Of a stretch of DNA of 64,000 nt, positions 34,212-43,798 are shown in pieces; the first letter of the stretch is position 1, and each line of letters opens with the position of its first letter. Under the pieces are notes generated by a model. It was not told where the DNA came from. It saw nothing but the letters and a program-made list of their open reading frames with translations, and did no database searches. Source of the DNA: Acidisphaera sp. S103 (lineage in GTDB: Bacteria > Pseudomonadota > Alphaproteobacteria > Acetobacterales > Acetobacteraceae); contig NZ_LMUJ01000092.1 in NCBI RefSeq assembly GCF_009765975.1, positions 79,283-143,282 on the forward strand. The letters run 5' to 3'. The translations under genes were made by a program, and so were the position numbers.

Positions 34212-36881
34212 ATGACGACCGAAACGACGATCCTCCAGACCCAGACGGTCGCCAATTCGGCCGCCGGCTGGTCGGTTCCGCTTAGCTTCAATCAGTTCGA
34301 TCCCGTGCTGGGTACGCTGTCCGGCATCGATGTGGGCGTTGTCGGTACCGTCACCGGCACCGCGGCGATCCAGAACCTGGGCGCGACCGCGGCCAACCTG
34401 CAAATCGACCTGCCGAGCACCATTGATGTCGCTGAGTCCGATGGCACGGTGCTGGCCTCGGTCAACCCGGAAGCAAGCACGACGCTCAATCTGGGGGCTT
34501 ACAACGGGACGACTGGCTTTGCCGGTTCCTCGGGCACCGTGGTGTCGGGTTTCTCCAGCGTGGCGACGGCCGTTGCGGACTACATCCCCAGCCCGGGCAC
34601 CGGCTCGCCGGTCGTGGGGACCGGGACGATCGATCTGACTGCCAGCAGCCAGGTCAGTTCCGTCCTTCATGCCGACGGCAACCTGCTGAGCCTGACCCAG
34701 GGGCAGGCCGGGGCCTCGGTCAGCATACAGTACGATTATCAACCCGCCGCAAGTGGATCCGACGGCAGTTCTTACACCAGCGGCTTGTCTGATGTGGGCA
34801 TCACGACCAGCCTCCTGCCTGGCGGTCCCGTCACGATACGGACGACCGCGCTGCAGACGCTGGCTGTCAGCGACCGGACGACCGACTGGAACACCATTGT
34901 CTCGGCCAACCAGTTCAATCCCGACCTTGGCGCGCTTCTATCGGTCAACCTGACGATCGTGGGCGACATCAATGCCGGGCTTGCGGTGGAGAATCTGGGG
35001 GCGACATCAGCATCGATCGGCCTGACCGAGACCGCCGACATCACGTTGACCCTGCCGAACGGCCTCGGTGCCGCCACGGCCGATCCATCCATCGCCAGCA
35101 CCACGAACCTGGCCGCGTTTGACGGGACGATCGATTTCGCCGGTGCTTCGGGCGAGAACCTGACCGGCCTGACGGGCACAGGGTTCACATCGTCAGAGGT
35201 GACCGGCGACCTGTCGGCGTTTGTCGGGACTGGTACGATAGCACTGCCGATCGCCGCCGACAGCCCGTCAACCCTGACCGGCCCAGGCGATCTGGCGGCG
35301 GAGTTGCTGACCGAGGCCGGTGCCACAGTAACAATCAGCTATACCTATGCTGTCCCAAATGGTTCTGGACCGTCCTCGCCGCAAATTACCTTCCTCACAC
35401 CGAACGCCACGATGGCGACTATCGAGGGCGCCAAAGCCGATCAGGGGGTGACCGATCAAGCGACTGTCACGCCGCTCTCCACCGTCGTGATCTCGGATGC
35501 CAACGTCAGCCAGAACGAGTCGGTGACGGTAACACTGTCCGCGGCGGCGAACGGCACCCTGACCAACCTCGGCAGCGGCAGCTATGACGCGGCGACCGGT
35601 GTGTATACCGACAGTGGTTCCGCCGCCGCGGTCACCACCGCTCTGGATGACCTGGTGTTCAACCCGACGCCGGGTCAGGTTGCACCCGGGCAGACCGTGA
35701 CGACCGAATTCACCATCGCCGACACGAGTGGTGGCGGCACCGCCACCAATACCACCACATCGGTCATCGCCACGGCCCTGGCGGAGCCGCTGGTCATCGG
35801 CGGCACGGAAGCCGGCCAGGGAGTCACCGACCAGACGACGGTTGCACCCTTTGCCAATGTGCTGATCACCGATCCCAACGGCATGCAGACGGAGACTGTG
35901 ACGGTAGCGCTGTCGGTCGCCGGGAACGGCACGCTGACTCCGCTTGATGGCGGCAGCTACGACGCGGCGACCGGCGTCTTTACCGACACCGGTTCGACCA
36001 CCGCTGTTACGGCCGCGCTGGACAAGCTGGTTTTCACGCCGGCTCAGGTCGCACCCGGCCAGACCGTCACCACTGGCTTCACCATCACCGACACCGATAC
36101 TCTCGGGCTGACCGTCACCGATACCACCACGTCGGTTGCCGCCACGGCCGGCGTCTATATCGATACGGCAGCGGCTGCAGCGGCGATCGTGGCGGAACTG
36201 GACGGATTGGCGAACCCGCCGACGATCGATGGCACCAAAGCGGGCCAGGCGGTGACCGATCGGACGACAATCGCGCCGTTCTCCGGCGTCACCATTAGCG
36301 ATACCAATTCCAACCAGACCGAGACGGTGACAGTCGCGTTGTCATCGACCGCGAACGGGACACTGACCAACCTTGGCGGCGGTCACTACGACATCACGAC
36401 CGGTGTCTATACCGACTCCGGATCCGCCGCCGCGGTGACCACAGCGTTGGATGGACTGGTCTTTACCCCGACGACGGGTCAGGTCGCGCCGAGTCAGACG
36501 GTCACGACGAGTTTCACCATCGCCGACATCGATACGGCGGGTGCGAAAGCGGCCGATACGGCGTCGTCCGTCATCTCTACCGCGACCATCGGCATCGTCG
36601 CGACAGGACCGAGCGGCTTTATTCACGGCGGGGGCGGCATATCACTGCCGTTCGCCGTCAATACACAGAACACGACATTAGCCATTTTCTCCGCCCCGTG
36701 GTCACAGTCGGGCGCCGGCGCAAATCTACCTGGGATCATACCCAGCGACTTCATCCTGGGTGTGGGCAACAACCAGGGATCGGACTTCTCGGCCGCATTC
36801 CCGAGGCATCAGGGGGCTAACCCAATCATGTCCCTGTTCACAGACACCGGCTTGATCAGCGGCCATCCACTCTTTTCATAG
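34212..36881 (+). CDS. Repetitive surface-type protein with choice-of-anchor E-like domains, 889 aa
   Basis: Acidic, Thr/Ser/Ala-rich protein almost free of Cys and Lys-poor, typical of extracellular adhesins. Two copies of a choice-of-anchor E-like domain occupy about residues 1-200 and 205-390 (each with a QFxP.LG.L motif, SFNQFDPVLGTLSGIDVG and SANQFNPDLGALLSVNLT). Three Ig-like repeats of about 120 residues follow (from about 400, 525 and 668), each with GVTDQ/AVTDR, TVTLS..NGTL, SYDAATGVYTD and QVAPGQTVTT. No signal peptide or RTX motif is seen, so export could use a type I or unusual route. AGAGGA lies five bases before the ATG. Confidence 0.75.
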   Translation: MTTETTILQTQTVANSAAGWSVPLSFNQFDPVLGTLSGIDVGVVGTVTGTAAIQNLGATAANLQIDLPSTIDVAESDGTVLASVNPEASTTLNLGAYNGTTGFAGSSGTVVSGFSSVATAVADYIPSPGTGSPVVGTGTIDLTASSQVSSVLHADGNLLSLTQGQAGASVSIQYDYQPAASGSDGSSYTSGLSDVGITTSLLPGGPVTIRTTALQTLAVSDRTTDWNTIVSANQFNPDLGALLSVNLTIVGDINAGLAVENLGATSASIGLTETADITLTLPNGLGAATADPSIASTTNLAAFDGTIDFAGASGENLTGLTGTGFTSSEVTGDLSAFVGTGTIALPIAADSPSTLTGPGDLAAELLTEAGATVTISYTYAVPNGSGPSSPQITFLTPNATMATIEGAKADQGVTDQATVTPLSTVVISDANVSQNESVTVTLSAAANGTLTNLGSGSYDAATGVYTDSGSAAAVTTALDDLVFNPTPGQVAPGQTVTTEFTIADTSGGGTATNTTTSVIATALAEPLVIGGTEAGQGVTDQTTVAPFANVLITDPNGMQTETVTVALSVAGNGTLTPLDGGSYDAATGVFTDTGSTTAVTAALDKLVFTPAQVAPGQTVTTGFTITDTDTLGLTVTDTTTSVAATAGVYIDTAAAAAAIVAELDGLANPPTIDGTKAGQAVTDRTTIAPFSGVTISDTNSNQTETVTVALSSTANGTLTNLGGGHYDITTGVYTDSGSAAAVTTALDGLVFTPTTGQVAPSQTVTTSFTIADIDTAGAKAADTASSVISTATIGIVATGPSGFIHGGGGISLPFAVNTQNTTLAIFSAPWSQSGAGANLPGIIPSDFILGVGNNQGSDFSAAFPRHQGANPIMSLFTDTGLISGHPLFS
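35415..36595 (+). repeat. Three tandem coding repeats of about 370 bases
   Basis: Within the surface-type protein, segments at about 35415-35785, 35790-36155 and 36215-36595 encode the same 120-residue Ig-like module. Copies 1 and 3 are the more alike (both have GTLTNLG, TGVYTDSGSAAAVTTALD). Copy 2 is followed by a 20-residue Ala-rich linker. Such arrays change copy number by recombination. Confidence 0.8.
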
Positions 36882-36914
36882 CCGTCCACGGCGGGCGGGA
36901 ACGCTGGTCGGTTT

Positions 36915-37982
36915 TCATTGACCCAAAGGATCGATCCGCTTTCCCGTCCCGGCATCGAACACGTGCGCCTGATCGGCTTGAACGCCGACCGTAACGGTCT
37001 CGGTCGCCGTTACCGCACCCGCGACCTTCACCGTGATCGCGTCGGCTTCGCGACCAGCCACCCGCCCGTGCAGCAATGTCTCCGATCCCAAAGGCTCGAC
37101 CAGATCAACCGTCAAGGTCAAATCGGAACCACCCAGGGTCAAATGCTCCGGCCGGATGCCCAGCGTGACGGCATCGCCTGACCGCCGTCCCTGAAGCGGG
37201 ATCAGCGGCCCGGCGTCCAGTTGCACCGCGGTTCCGTCACGCGCCAGACGCCCCGGCAGGAAATTCATTGTCGGAGAACCGACAAATCCCGCGACATAGG
37301 TATCGGCGGGGCGCTCGAACACCTCCATCGGCGTGGCCAGTTGCGCCGGTGTGCCTTCATGCAGGATCAGCAACCGGTCGCCCAGGGTCATCGCCTCCAC
37401 CTGGTCGTGCGTCACGTACAGGCTGGTGACACCCAGGCGTCGTTGCAGGCGGCGGATTTCGGCGCGCATCTGGACGCGTAGTTTCGCATCGAGGTTCGAT
37501 AGAGGTTCATCGAACAGGAATAGTTTTGGATCGCGAACGATTGCGCGCCCCATCGCCACGCGTTGCCGCTGGCCGCCGGACAGTTGCCTGGGCTTACGGG
37601 ACAACAGCGCTTCCAGACCGAGCAGGGCGGCGGCGTCTTCGACCTTTCGGGTGATGTCGCCGCGCGATAGGCCGCGGATGCGCAGGCCGTACGCCATGTT
37701 GTCGAACACCGACATATGTGGATACAAGGCGTAGTTCTGGAACACCATGGCGATGTCCCGTTCGCTGGGGTCCAGTCCTGTAACATCACGGCCACCGATG
37801 GTGATACGGCCGGCGGTGGGAGTCTCCAGCCCTGCCACCAGCCGCAGCAGCGTCGATTTGCCGCAACCCGAGGCGCCGACGATCACCAGCATTTCCCCAT
37901 CGGCGAGGGCAATATCGATCTGCCGCAACACCTGCGTCGCGGCGAAACTCTTGCGCAGGCCTTGCAGTTCCAACGTCGCCAT
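36915..37982 (-). CDS. Ugp-type ABC transporter ATP-binding protein
   Basis: ATPase of 355 aa powering sugar or glycerol-3-phosphate uptake (CUT1 family, UgpC/MalK-like). Walker A GASGCGKST, signature LSGGQRQRVAMGRA, Walker B LFLFDEPLSNLDAKLR and the switch His in YVTHDQ are all intact. The C-terminal third holds the TOBE/regulatory domain (VTLGIRPEHLTLGG). Its start directly follows the stop of the permease gene. It is the last gene of a binding protein-permease-permease-ATPase operon. Confidence 0.93.
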   Translation of the reverse strand: MATLELQGLRKSFAATQVLRQIDIALADGEMLVIVGASGCGKSTLLRLVAGLETPTAGRITIGGRDVTGLDPSERDIAMVFQNYALYPHMSVFDNMAYGLRIRGLSRGDITRKVEDAAALLGLEALLSRKPRQLSGGQRQRVAMGRAIVRDPKLFLFDEPLSNLDAKLRVQMRAEIRRLQRRLGVTSLYVTHDQVEAMTLGDRLLILHEGTPAQLATPMEVFERPADTYVAGFVGSPTMNFLPGRLARDGTAVQLDAGPLIPLQGRRSGDAVTLGIRPEHLTLGGSDLTLTVDLVEPLGSETLLHGRVAGREADAITVKVAGAVTATETVTVGVQADQAHVFDAGTGKRIDPLGQ

Positions 37983-38813
37983 CTATTTCTCGCCTTCCGT
38001 CAGGCCGGCAACGAACCAGCGTTGCATCAGCACGACCACCAGCACCGGCGGCACCAGGGCCAAGACTGCGGTGGCCATCACCGCGCCCCAGTCGGTCTGC
38101 GTCTCCTCACCAATCATCTTGACGATGCCGATCACGATCGTATCCAGCCCCTGATTGGTCGCCACCAGCAACGGCCAGAGATATTGGTTCCAGCCATAGA
38201 CGAACAGGATGACGAACAACGCCGCGATATTGGCGCGAGACACCGGCAGCACGATGTCCCATAGGAAACGCAGCGGCCCGGCGCCATCGATACGCGCCGC
38301 CTCTACCAGTTCATCGGGGATCGCGGTGAAGACCTGGCGGAACAGCAGCGTCGCGGTAGCCGACGCGATCAGCGGTACCCACAGGCCGGTGAACGTGTTG
38401 ATCAGCCCGAAATCCGCCATCACGGCGTAGGTGGGGATGATGCGGACCTCGACGGGCAGCATCAGCGTCACGAAGATCAGCCAGAACGCGACCTGGCGGA
38501 ACGGAAACCGGAAGAACACCACGGCGTAGGCCGACAGGATGGATATGACGATCTTCCCGCAGGCGATCGCCATCGCCATACCGAACGAGATCATCAGCAT
38601 GTGCCAGACAGGTTCGGTTCCCATCGTGCCGTGCAGCAGGACGCGCTTGTAGACCGACAGGTTGGACAAATGCGGGATCAGCGACAGGTCGCCTCGCATG
38701 ATCGCGTCGGAATCCTGGGTGGACCCGGCGAACACCAGCCACACGGGCAGTGCGAACAACACGACGCCGAGGATCAGGACCGCATGGGCGAGATAGTCGG
38801 GACGGTCCTTCAT
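37983..38813 (-). CDS. Ugp-type ABC transporter permease (UgpE-like)
   Basis: Inner-membrane permease of 276 aa with about six helices. The EAA loop that contacts the ATPase is ELVEAARIDGAGPLRFLWDIVLP. KRVLLHGTMGTEPVWHMLMISFGMA and the ending RWFVAGLTEGEK are typical of the carbohydrate CUT1 second permease. Its start overlaps the stop of the first permease gene by four bases. Together the two permeases form the translocation channel. Confidence 0.92.
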   Translation of the reverse strand: MKDRPDYLAHAVLILGVVLFALPVWLVFAGSTQDSDAIMRGDLSLIPHLSNLSVYKRVLLHGTMGTEPVWHMLMISFGMAMAIACGKIVISILSAYAVVFFRFPFRQVAFWLIFVTLMLPVEVRIIPTYAVMADFGLINTFTGLWVPLIASATATLLFRQVFTAIPDELVEAARIDGAGPLRFLWDIVLPVSRANIAALFVILFVYGWNQYLWPLLVATNQGLDTIVIGIVKMIGEETQTDWGAVMATAVLALVPPVLVVVLMQRWFVAGLTEGEK

Positions 38814-39691
38814 GACACTGTCTTCCGCCCCATGAACCGGAACTGCACCGCGGTGATGGCGATCACCCCGAACATCAGCACCACGGATTGAGCCGACGAC
38901 GACCCGATATCCTGGTTGATCACGCCGTCGCGGAACACTTTCAGCACCAGGGTTTCGGTGTCCTGCCCCGGGCCGCCCTGGGTCAGCGCGAAAATCGTGC
39001 CGAATGTGTCGAACGCGGCGTAAACCACGTTGACCACCAGCAGAAAGAACGTCGTGGGCGCCAGCAAGGGAAAGGTAATGGTGCGGAACCGGTGCCAGCC
39101 TTTGGCACCGTCCATCCTGGCAGCCTCGGTCACCGCGCGCGGGATCGATTGCAGGCCGGCCAGGAAGAAGATGAAGTTGTAGCTGACCTGTTTCCAGGCG
39201 CTGGCGGAGATGACCATCAGCATCGCCTGCGTGCCGTTCAGCGTGTAGTCCCAGGCGATGCCGTGATCGTTCAGCCAGCGGCCCAGCAGGCCGACCCTGG
39301 GGTTCAGCACGAACAGGAACAGCACCGCCGACATCGCGGGCGCGATCGCGTACGGCCAGATCAGCAGCGTGCGGTAGATGCCTCGCCCGGCGATGGACCG
39401 GTCGGCAAACACCGCCAATACAAGCGCGATGCCCATCGCCGCCACGCTGACGGCCAGACAGAAGAACACCGTCCGGACGATGGACGCCACGTATAGGGGG
39501 TCAGTGAACAGGTCGACGAAATTGTCCAACCCGACGAACACCGAACCTTGGCCGAACGCATCCTGGGTGATCAGGCTGGACCACACCGCCTGTCCAGCCG
39601 GCCAGTAGAAGAAGAAAAACGTCAGCAGAAGCTGCGGCAGCAGCAGCGCCACCGGCAGCAGGCGGCCATTGAAGATCGTGCGGCGGTCCAC
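38810..39691 (-). CDS. Ugp-type ABC transporter permease (UgpA-like)
   Basis: First membrane subunit, 293 aa. A short basic N-terminus (DRRTIFNGRLLP) is followed by about six helices; FFYWPAGQAVWSSL is a common opening in UgpA. The EAA loop is AVTEAARMDGAKGWHRFRTITFPLL. The start is GTG at 39691, seven bases after the stop of the binding protein gene, whose end provides no strong Shine-Dalgarno, so the exact start is moderately certain. Confidence 0.92.
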   Translation of the reverse strand: MDRRTIFNGRLLPVALLLPQLLLTFFFFYWPAGQAVWSSLITQDAFGQGSVFVGLDNFVDLFTDPLYVASIVRTVFFCLAVSVAAMGIALVLAVFADRSIAGRGIYRTLLIWPYAIAPAMSAVLFLFVLNPRVGLLGRWLNDHGIAWDYTLNGTQAMLMVISASAWKQVSYNFIFFLAGLQSIPRAVTEAARMDGAKGWHRFRTITFPLLAPTTFFLLVVNVVYAAFDTFGTIFALTQGGPGQDTETLVLKVFRDGVINQDIGSSSAQSVVLMFGVIAITAVQFRFMGRKTVS

Positions 39692-39698
39692 CGGACCG

Positions 39699-41021
39699 TT
39701 ACGCCTTAGCGGCCTTGGCGAATTCCTTCAGCACCCGGTTGCCGCGGGTCACCGCGACGTCCATAGCCTGTTGCGCGGTCTGCCCGCCTTGCAGCGCCTT
39801 TTCCAGCTCTTCCTGGATGATGTTGCGGATTTCCGGGAGACGCCCGAGCCGCAGGCCCTTGGTGTTGGCGGTTACGGTGCCGCGGGTGAGTTGCTCGACA
39901 GGAAGGTCGGCGCCCACGTTCTTGGTGTAATAACCCTGCTGCTTGGACAGTTCGTAACCGGCGAACGTCACCGGGACATAGCCAGTGTTTTGCGCCCAGG
40001 TCGCATCCACGTCGGGCTTGCCGATGTATTTCAGGAATTCGGCCACCGCCTTGTATTCCGCCGGGGTCCGGCCGGGCGCCGTCATGGGCCACAGGCTGGC
40101 GCCGCCGATGATCGAGTTCATCGGGGTCTTGATGATCTCCGGGTCGTACGGAAGATACGCCTCCGCCCATTCGTATTTCGCCGATTTGACCAGGTTGCCG
40201 CGAGACGACGACGACCCGAACGAGATCGCCGCCTCACCGGAGATGATCAGCGGGTCTGGCGCAGTGTCGCGGCCGGCGTATTTGAAGGTGCCGTCCTTCG
40301 ACATCTCCAGCAGCCGTTCGATGTGCTTCACATGCGCCTTGCTGTTGAAGGTCAGTTCGGCGTCCAGCCCGTCGAAGCCGTCGGATTTCGTGGCGAACGG
40401 CAGGTTGTGCAGCGCGCTGTACTGCTCCAGCTGAATCCAGGTCGGCCAGGACGTTGTCATCGACACCGGGGCGGCGTTCTTTGCCTTGATCGCTTCGGCC
40501 GCCTTGCGAACGTCCTGCCACGTCGCCGGCGCCTTGTCCGGATCGAGCCCCGCCTTGCGGAACGCATCTTTGTTGTACCACATCACCGCGGTGGAGGAAT
40601 TGAACGGCATCGCCGCCATGCGACCATCGCTGAGGCTGTAATAGCCGCGAACGGCGGGGATATAGGCCTTCGGGTCAATCGCCAGTCCGGTTTCCTGCGC
40701 CAGTTCCCACACCGGCTTCACTGCCTTGCGGGCGGCTAGCATGGTGCCGGTCCCGACCTCGAACACTTGCACCAGATGCGGCGCCTGTCCTGCTCGGGAA
40801 GCCGCGATCACCGCTGTCAGCGTGTCGGCGTAACCGCCTTTGTAGACCGCCTCGATCTCTACGTCGCTCTGGCTGGCATTGAAGCCGTTGGCGATGCGGG
40901 TGACCTCATCGGCCAGGGCCGCGGTCATCGCGTGCCACCACAGGATCTTCGTCTTCTCCGCCGCCCGGGTCCGGGTGGCTGCGAGGGCGATCGGGGCGGC
41001 AAGCAGCGTGCGGCGCTTCAT
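39699..41021 (-). CDS. ABC transporter substrate-binding protein, UgpB-like
   Basis: Periplasmic binding protein of 440 aa, family 1 (sugar/glycerol phosphate). A short signal peptide (RRTLLAAPIALAATRTRA) precedes EKTKILWWHAM. The sequences FNASQSDVEIEAVYKGGYADTL and GGASLWPM are close to UgpB, which binds sn-glycerol-3-phosphate or its diesters. The start at 41021 has GAGGAAA six bases upstream. It heads the operon; the promoter must lie in the 195 bases shared with the divergent DJ-1/PfpI gene. Confidence 0.93.
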   Translation of the reverse strand: MKRRTLLAAPIALAATRTRAAEKTKILWWHAMTAALADEVTRIANGFNASQSDVEIEAVYKGGYADTLTAVIAASRAGQAPHLVQVFEVGTGTMLAARKAVKPVWELAQETGLAIDPKAYIPAVRGYYSLSDGRMAAMPFNSSTAVMWYNKDAFRKAGLDPDKAPATWQDVRKAAEAIKAKNAAPVSMTTSWPTWIQLEQYSALHNLPFATKSDGFDGLDAELTFNSKAHVKHIERLLEMSKDGTFKYAGRDTAPDPLIISGEAAISFGSSSSRGNLVKSAKYEWAEAYLPYDPEIIKTPMNSIIGGASLWPMTAPGRTPAEYKAVAEFLKYIGKPDVDATWAQNTGYVPVTFAGYELSKQQGYYTKNVGADLPVEQLTRGTVTANTKGLRLGRLPEIRNIIQEELEKALQGGQTAQQAMDVAVTRGNRVLKEFAKAAKA

Positions 41022-41216
41022 TGACGGTTTCCTCACCTGAGTTGGTTCGCAGCCGTTACCAACGCTGCGTTGCCAATCGATTACCTTTTTATGACGGTTG
41101 CGTGAAGGGGACATTCGGGGCACGCATGTTCGACCGTGGCGCTGGCCGTGGCGGATTTTTTTTTGCGGACGGGGGCCCGTGTCACAGCGAAACCCCAGGC
41201 AAGCAGTGTACCGGAC

Positions 41217-41867
41217 ATGAAGCAGTCTTCCGACCCGACGTTGTTCGGCGTGCTGAGCCATGAAGGCGTGGAGCCGATCGACATCGGCGGCACCGTCGGT
41301 GTCATATCGATGGCGCGCCGTGTGTTGCCAAACGTCGCGGCAACCGTCGTCGCTCCGCGAGCCGGTCCCGTGCGTTTGGCCGGCGGCGTGACGGTTTGCG
41401 CCGATCACGGGATCGATACGGCACCCGCGTGCGATGTGGTGATCGTTTGCGGCGGTACGGGTTGGCCGGCTGCGGCGGCGGATGCGACAATCCTTGCCTA
41501 TCTACGAGGACTACGGCCGGAGGGGATCGCCTCGGTCTGCACAGGCGCCATGATCCTGGGCGCATCCGGGGTGCTGGACGGGCGCCGCGCCACGACTCGG
41601 CGCCATGCGGTCGGGACGGAGGTTGTGGCACCGCTGGAACGGCTCGGACGCACCGGTTCGGCTCGAACCGCGGTGGCACAGGTGGTCGATGCGGGCGTGG
41701 TGACCGACGGCGGCGTGTCGTTGGCGATCGACACAACACTGTACCTGCTGGGACGGCTCTACGGACACGACGCCATGGCCGAGATCGCGCGGGCGATCGA
41801 ATATGACCGAGCCTATGCGGCAAACGGTGCGGCTTTGGGGACGGTGATCGACGTGGCCCCCGGGTAG
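41217..41867 (+). CDS. DJ-1/PfpI family protein
   Basis: Class I glutamine amidotransferase-like protein of 216 aa. The nucleophile elbow carries Cys in SVCTGAMILGASGVLDGRRATTR, as in isonitrile hydratase-like and AraC-associated PfpI domains. FGVLSHEGVEPIDIGG is the standard first strand. There is no helix-turn-helix part, so it is a free-standing enzyme or chaperone-like protein rather than a regulator. Start ATG 41217 is chosen because it sits just before the first strand. It is divergent from the Ugp-type operon. Confidence 0.85.
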   Translation: MKQSSDPTLFGVLSHEGVEPIDIGGTVGVISMARRVLPNVAATVVAPRAGPVRLAGGVTVCADHGIDTAPACDVVIVCGGTGWPAAAADATILAYLRGLRPEGIASVCTGAMILGASGVLDGRRATTRRHAVGTEVVAPLERLGRTGSARTAVAQVVDAGVVTDGGVSLAIDTTLYLLGRLYGHDAMAEIARAIEYDRAYAANGAALGTVIDVAPG

Positions 41868-42033
41868 CGGCACCGAAGGCCCGCCGGCCCGGTCACCGAC
41901 CAAGCCGCCGAGATTTACGCCGCGGCATTTGATACCGGCATTCTTGGCTCGCTTTTCAGCCTTCGTGTTTCTCGTTTCCGGCAAGGTTACGTTACCCGTC
42001 GGGATCGCGGCGGCACCTGATCACCGGCATGCA

Positions 42034-43350
42034 CTAAGCCGGATCGTACGTGAACTGATCGTTGAAATCGTCAAACGTCAGGTTCGGGTAGACCGGCACC
42101 GCCGGGGAGGTTCCGAACTCATTCGTCACCCGGATATCGACCGTTCCGACGCCCCGGGGGGACTTGGCGGTGATGCTGGATCCATCATGTGCGACGCTCC
42201 ACGACGCGGCCGGAATGATACCAAAGTCGACGACGCTGTCCTGGGAGAACGACAGGCCTGGGGGCGGCGTGATAGTGACCGATGTGCCACCGGCGGTGGG
42301 TCCGCTGGCCGGCGTGACAGACGCGACGACGGGAGCCGTTGCGGGCAGCGTCGGTGCGCCAAGCAGGTTGAGATAAGTGTTGTTGGCGTGTTGGAAGCCC
42401 ACCTGGACCTCGAACATGTCCGTCGTCGACTGGACGTTGATGGGATAGACCTGGAACAGAAGTGTAGCGCCGTCATTGAGTGGCGGCTGCTGCGTCGGCT
42501 GGACATATTTGTTGCCGTTTCTGCCCTTGGCGATGTTTTTGATCAGGATACCCGGGGCGTCCGCGGGCGTCGCGATCGGCCCGGGCCCTGACGGGCTCGA
42601 ATCCGGTCCGGGGTAAAACGGATGGTTTTTGTGGTCGTCGACGAGCGAATCCAAAGTTGCCCACGCATTGGGAACCAGGTCGTATTTGTTGATGACGCAC
42701 TTTGCCCACGGGTACCGGGCGTCGAACCAGGCCGCGAAATCGGCATCACCCGCGGTAGGTGCGGCGAACGTGTACGGCAGAACTTGCTCATACGGCATCA
42801 AATTCGCGGCGGCCAAAAACAGGCTGATCGTGGTGACCATAGCGCCGCCAAGGCTGTGGCCAACCACGTACAGCAACGCGGGTGTAGGATTTTGGAGGGC
42901 CGACAACAGATCGGTGCCCATCACGATGTCGGTGAATGCTTCCATGGCACCCTGGGAAATCTTGCCGATCTTGCCTTTATTCGGCGTGCCCCCGGCCGCG
43001 AAGTCGAGCATCAGGCCGACCTGCATGTCCTCCGATGTGTCGATCGGCGAGCCGCCCATGGTTCCACGCAGGACCAGCGCGTAGACCGGGTTGACGGTGC
43101 CGCTTGTCCCAAAGTTCGGGTTGTAGGCGAGATAAGCGAGGTTGGCCCTGCTCGAGGTGAGGCCAACCCATGTTGCCGTCCACTCATTGTTGGTGGCGAG
43201 GCCCGGCATCGCGAGTTGCGCCTTGATGCCCTTGAGGATTCGGGTTTCCTGCTCCAGGCGGGTCTCACCGGAAGGTCGCTCCGTCGCGCCGGTCGCCGCC
43301 AGCGCAGCCAGTGTCATCATCACTTGTGTCTCAGTGTATGTCGTGGCCAT
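42034..43350 (-). CDS. Class 3 lipase-like protein with C-terminal IPT/TIG domain
   Basis: Protein of 438 aa. Residues 1-320 are a class 3 lipase/alpha-beta hydrolase: LYVVGHSLGGAMVTT supplies the nucleophile Ser, and NKYDLVPNAW the likely Asp region. Residues about 335-425 are an IPT/TIG Ig-like domain (VASVTPASGPTAGGTSVTI). TIG domains usually occur on secreted proteins, yet there is no signal peptide. AGGAG lies seven bases before ATG 43350. The upstream 450 bases are visibly richer in A and T than the rest of the window, which could mean recent acquisition. Confidence 0.8.
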   Translation of the reverse strand: MATTYTETQVMMTLAALAATGATERPSGETRLEQETRILKGIKAQLAMPGLATNNEWTATWVGLTSSRANLAYLAYNPNFGTSGTVNPVYALVLRGTMGGSPIDTSEDMQVGLMLDFAAGGTPNKGKIGKISQGAMEAFTDIVMGTDLLSALQNPTPALLYVVGHSLGGAMVTTISLFLAAANLMPYEQVLPYTFAAPTAGDADFAAWFDARYPWAKCVINKYDLVPNAWATLDSLVDDHKNHPFYPGPDSSPSGPGPIATPADAPGILIKNIAKGRNGNKYVQPTQQPPLNDGATLLFQVYPINVQSTTDMFEVQVGFQHANNTYLNLLGAPTLPATAPVVASVTPASGPTAGGTSVTITPPPGLSFSQDSVVDFGIIPAASWSVAHDGSSITAKSPRGVGTVDIRVTNEFGTSPAVPVYPNLTFDDFNDQFTYDPA

Positions 43351-43798
43351 TTGACGCTCCTGGCGAATGATCGCTATTTGTTGCTGTTTGTTTATGGTTG
43401 GAGACGGAGCCCCCGGCGAGACAGGTAAAGCATGGATCGGATGACATTGGTGAAGTCAATCAATGGAATCACGGCCCACGGAGCCGGATCGGTTCGAACG
43501 CCCGAAGCATGGAAATCGCTGGCTTGGGTCCCGTTCAACAGACGTTACTGAACGAGTAAATTAGGCTAGCGCGTACGATGCGAAAATCCAAGTGCCACCA
43601 TCAATAATTTTGCTTAATATGAATGCTCCGATAACATGGATAAGTCTGGAAATTACATCGCAGCAATCCTAAAATTTATTCTCTATGGAAAATGCTTCGA
43701 TCGCTACATCTTCGTATGAGCAACAACGGCTTGCTTTCTCACAAAACGTTAGTATCCAGCGTGCGGAGATTCAACGCGGTAAAATTCTCAAATATAGT
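43351..43798. other. AT-richer intergenic region between lipase and MocR-type genes
   Basis: No gene is supportable here. The part from about 43560 to 43800 is clearly AT-richer than the surrounding DNA, with runs such as AATAATTTTGCTTAATATG. It should contain the lipase promoter (leftward). A rightward frame from 43685 has foreign-looking composition and runs into the antisense of the MocR gene, so I do not call it. Confidence 0.5.

Noticed and set aside
41156-41164. Run of nine T residues between the Ugp-type operon and the DJ-1/PfpI gene
   Set aside because: No stable inverted repeat precedes it on the plus strand or follows it for minus-strand reading, so it is not called a terminator; it may be a promoter spacer.
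43491-43500. GGTTCGAACG, resembling a tRNA T-loop
   Set aside because: No matching acceptor stem, anticodon arm or CCA-proximal pairing could be built around it.
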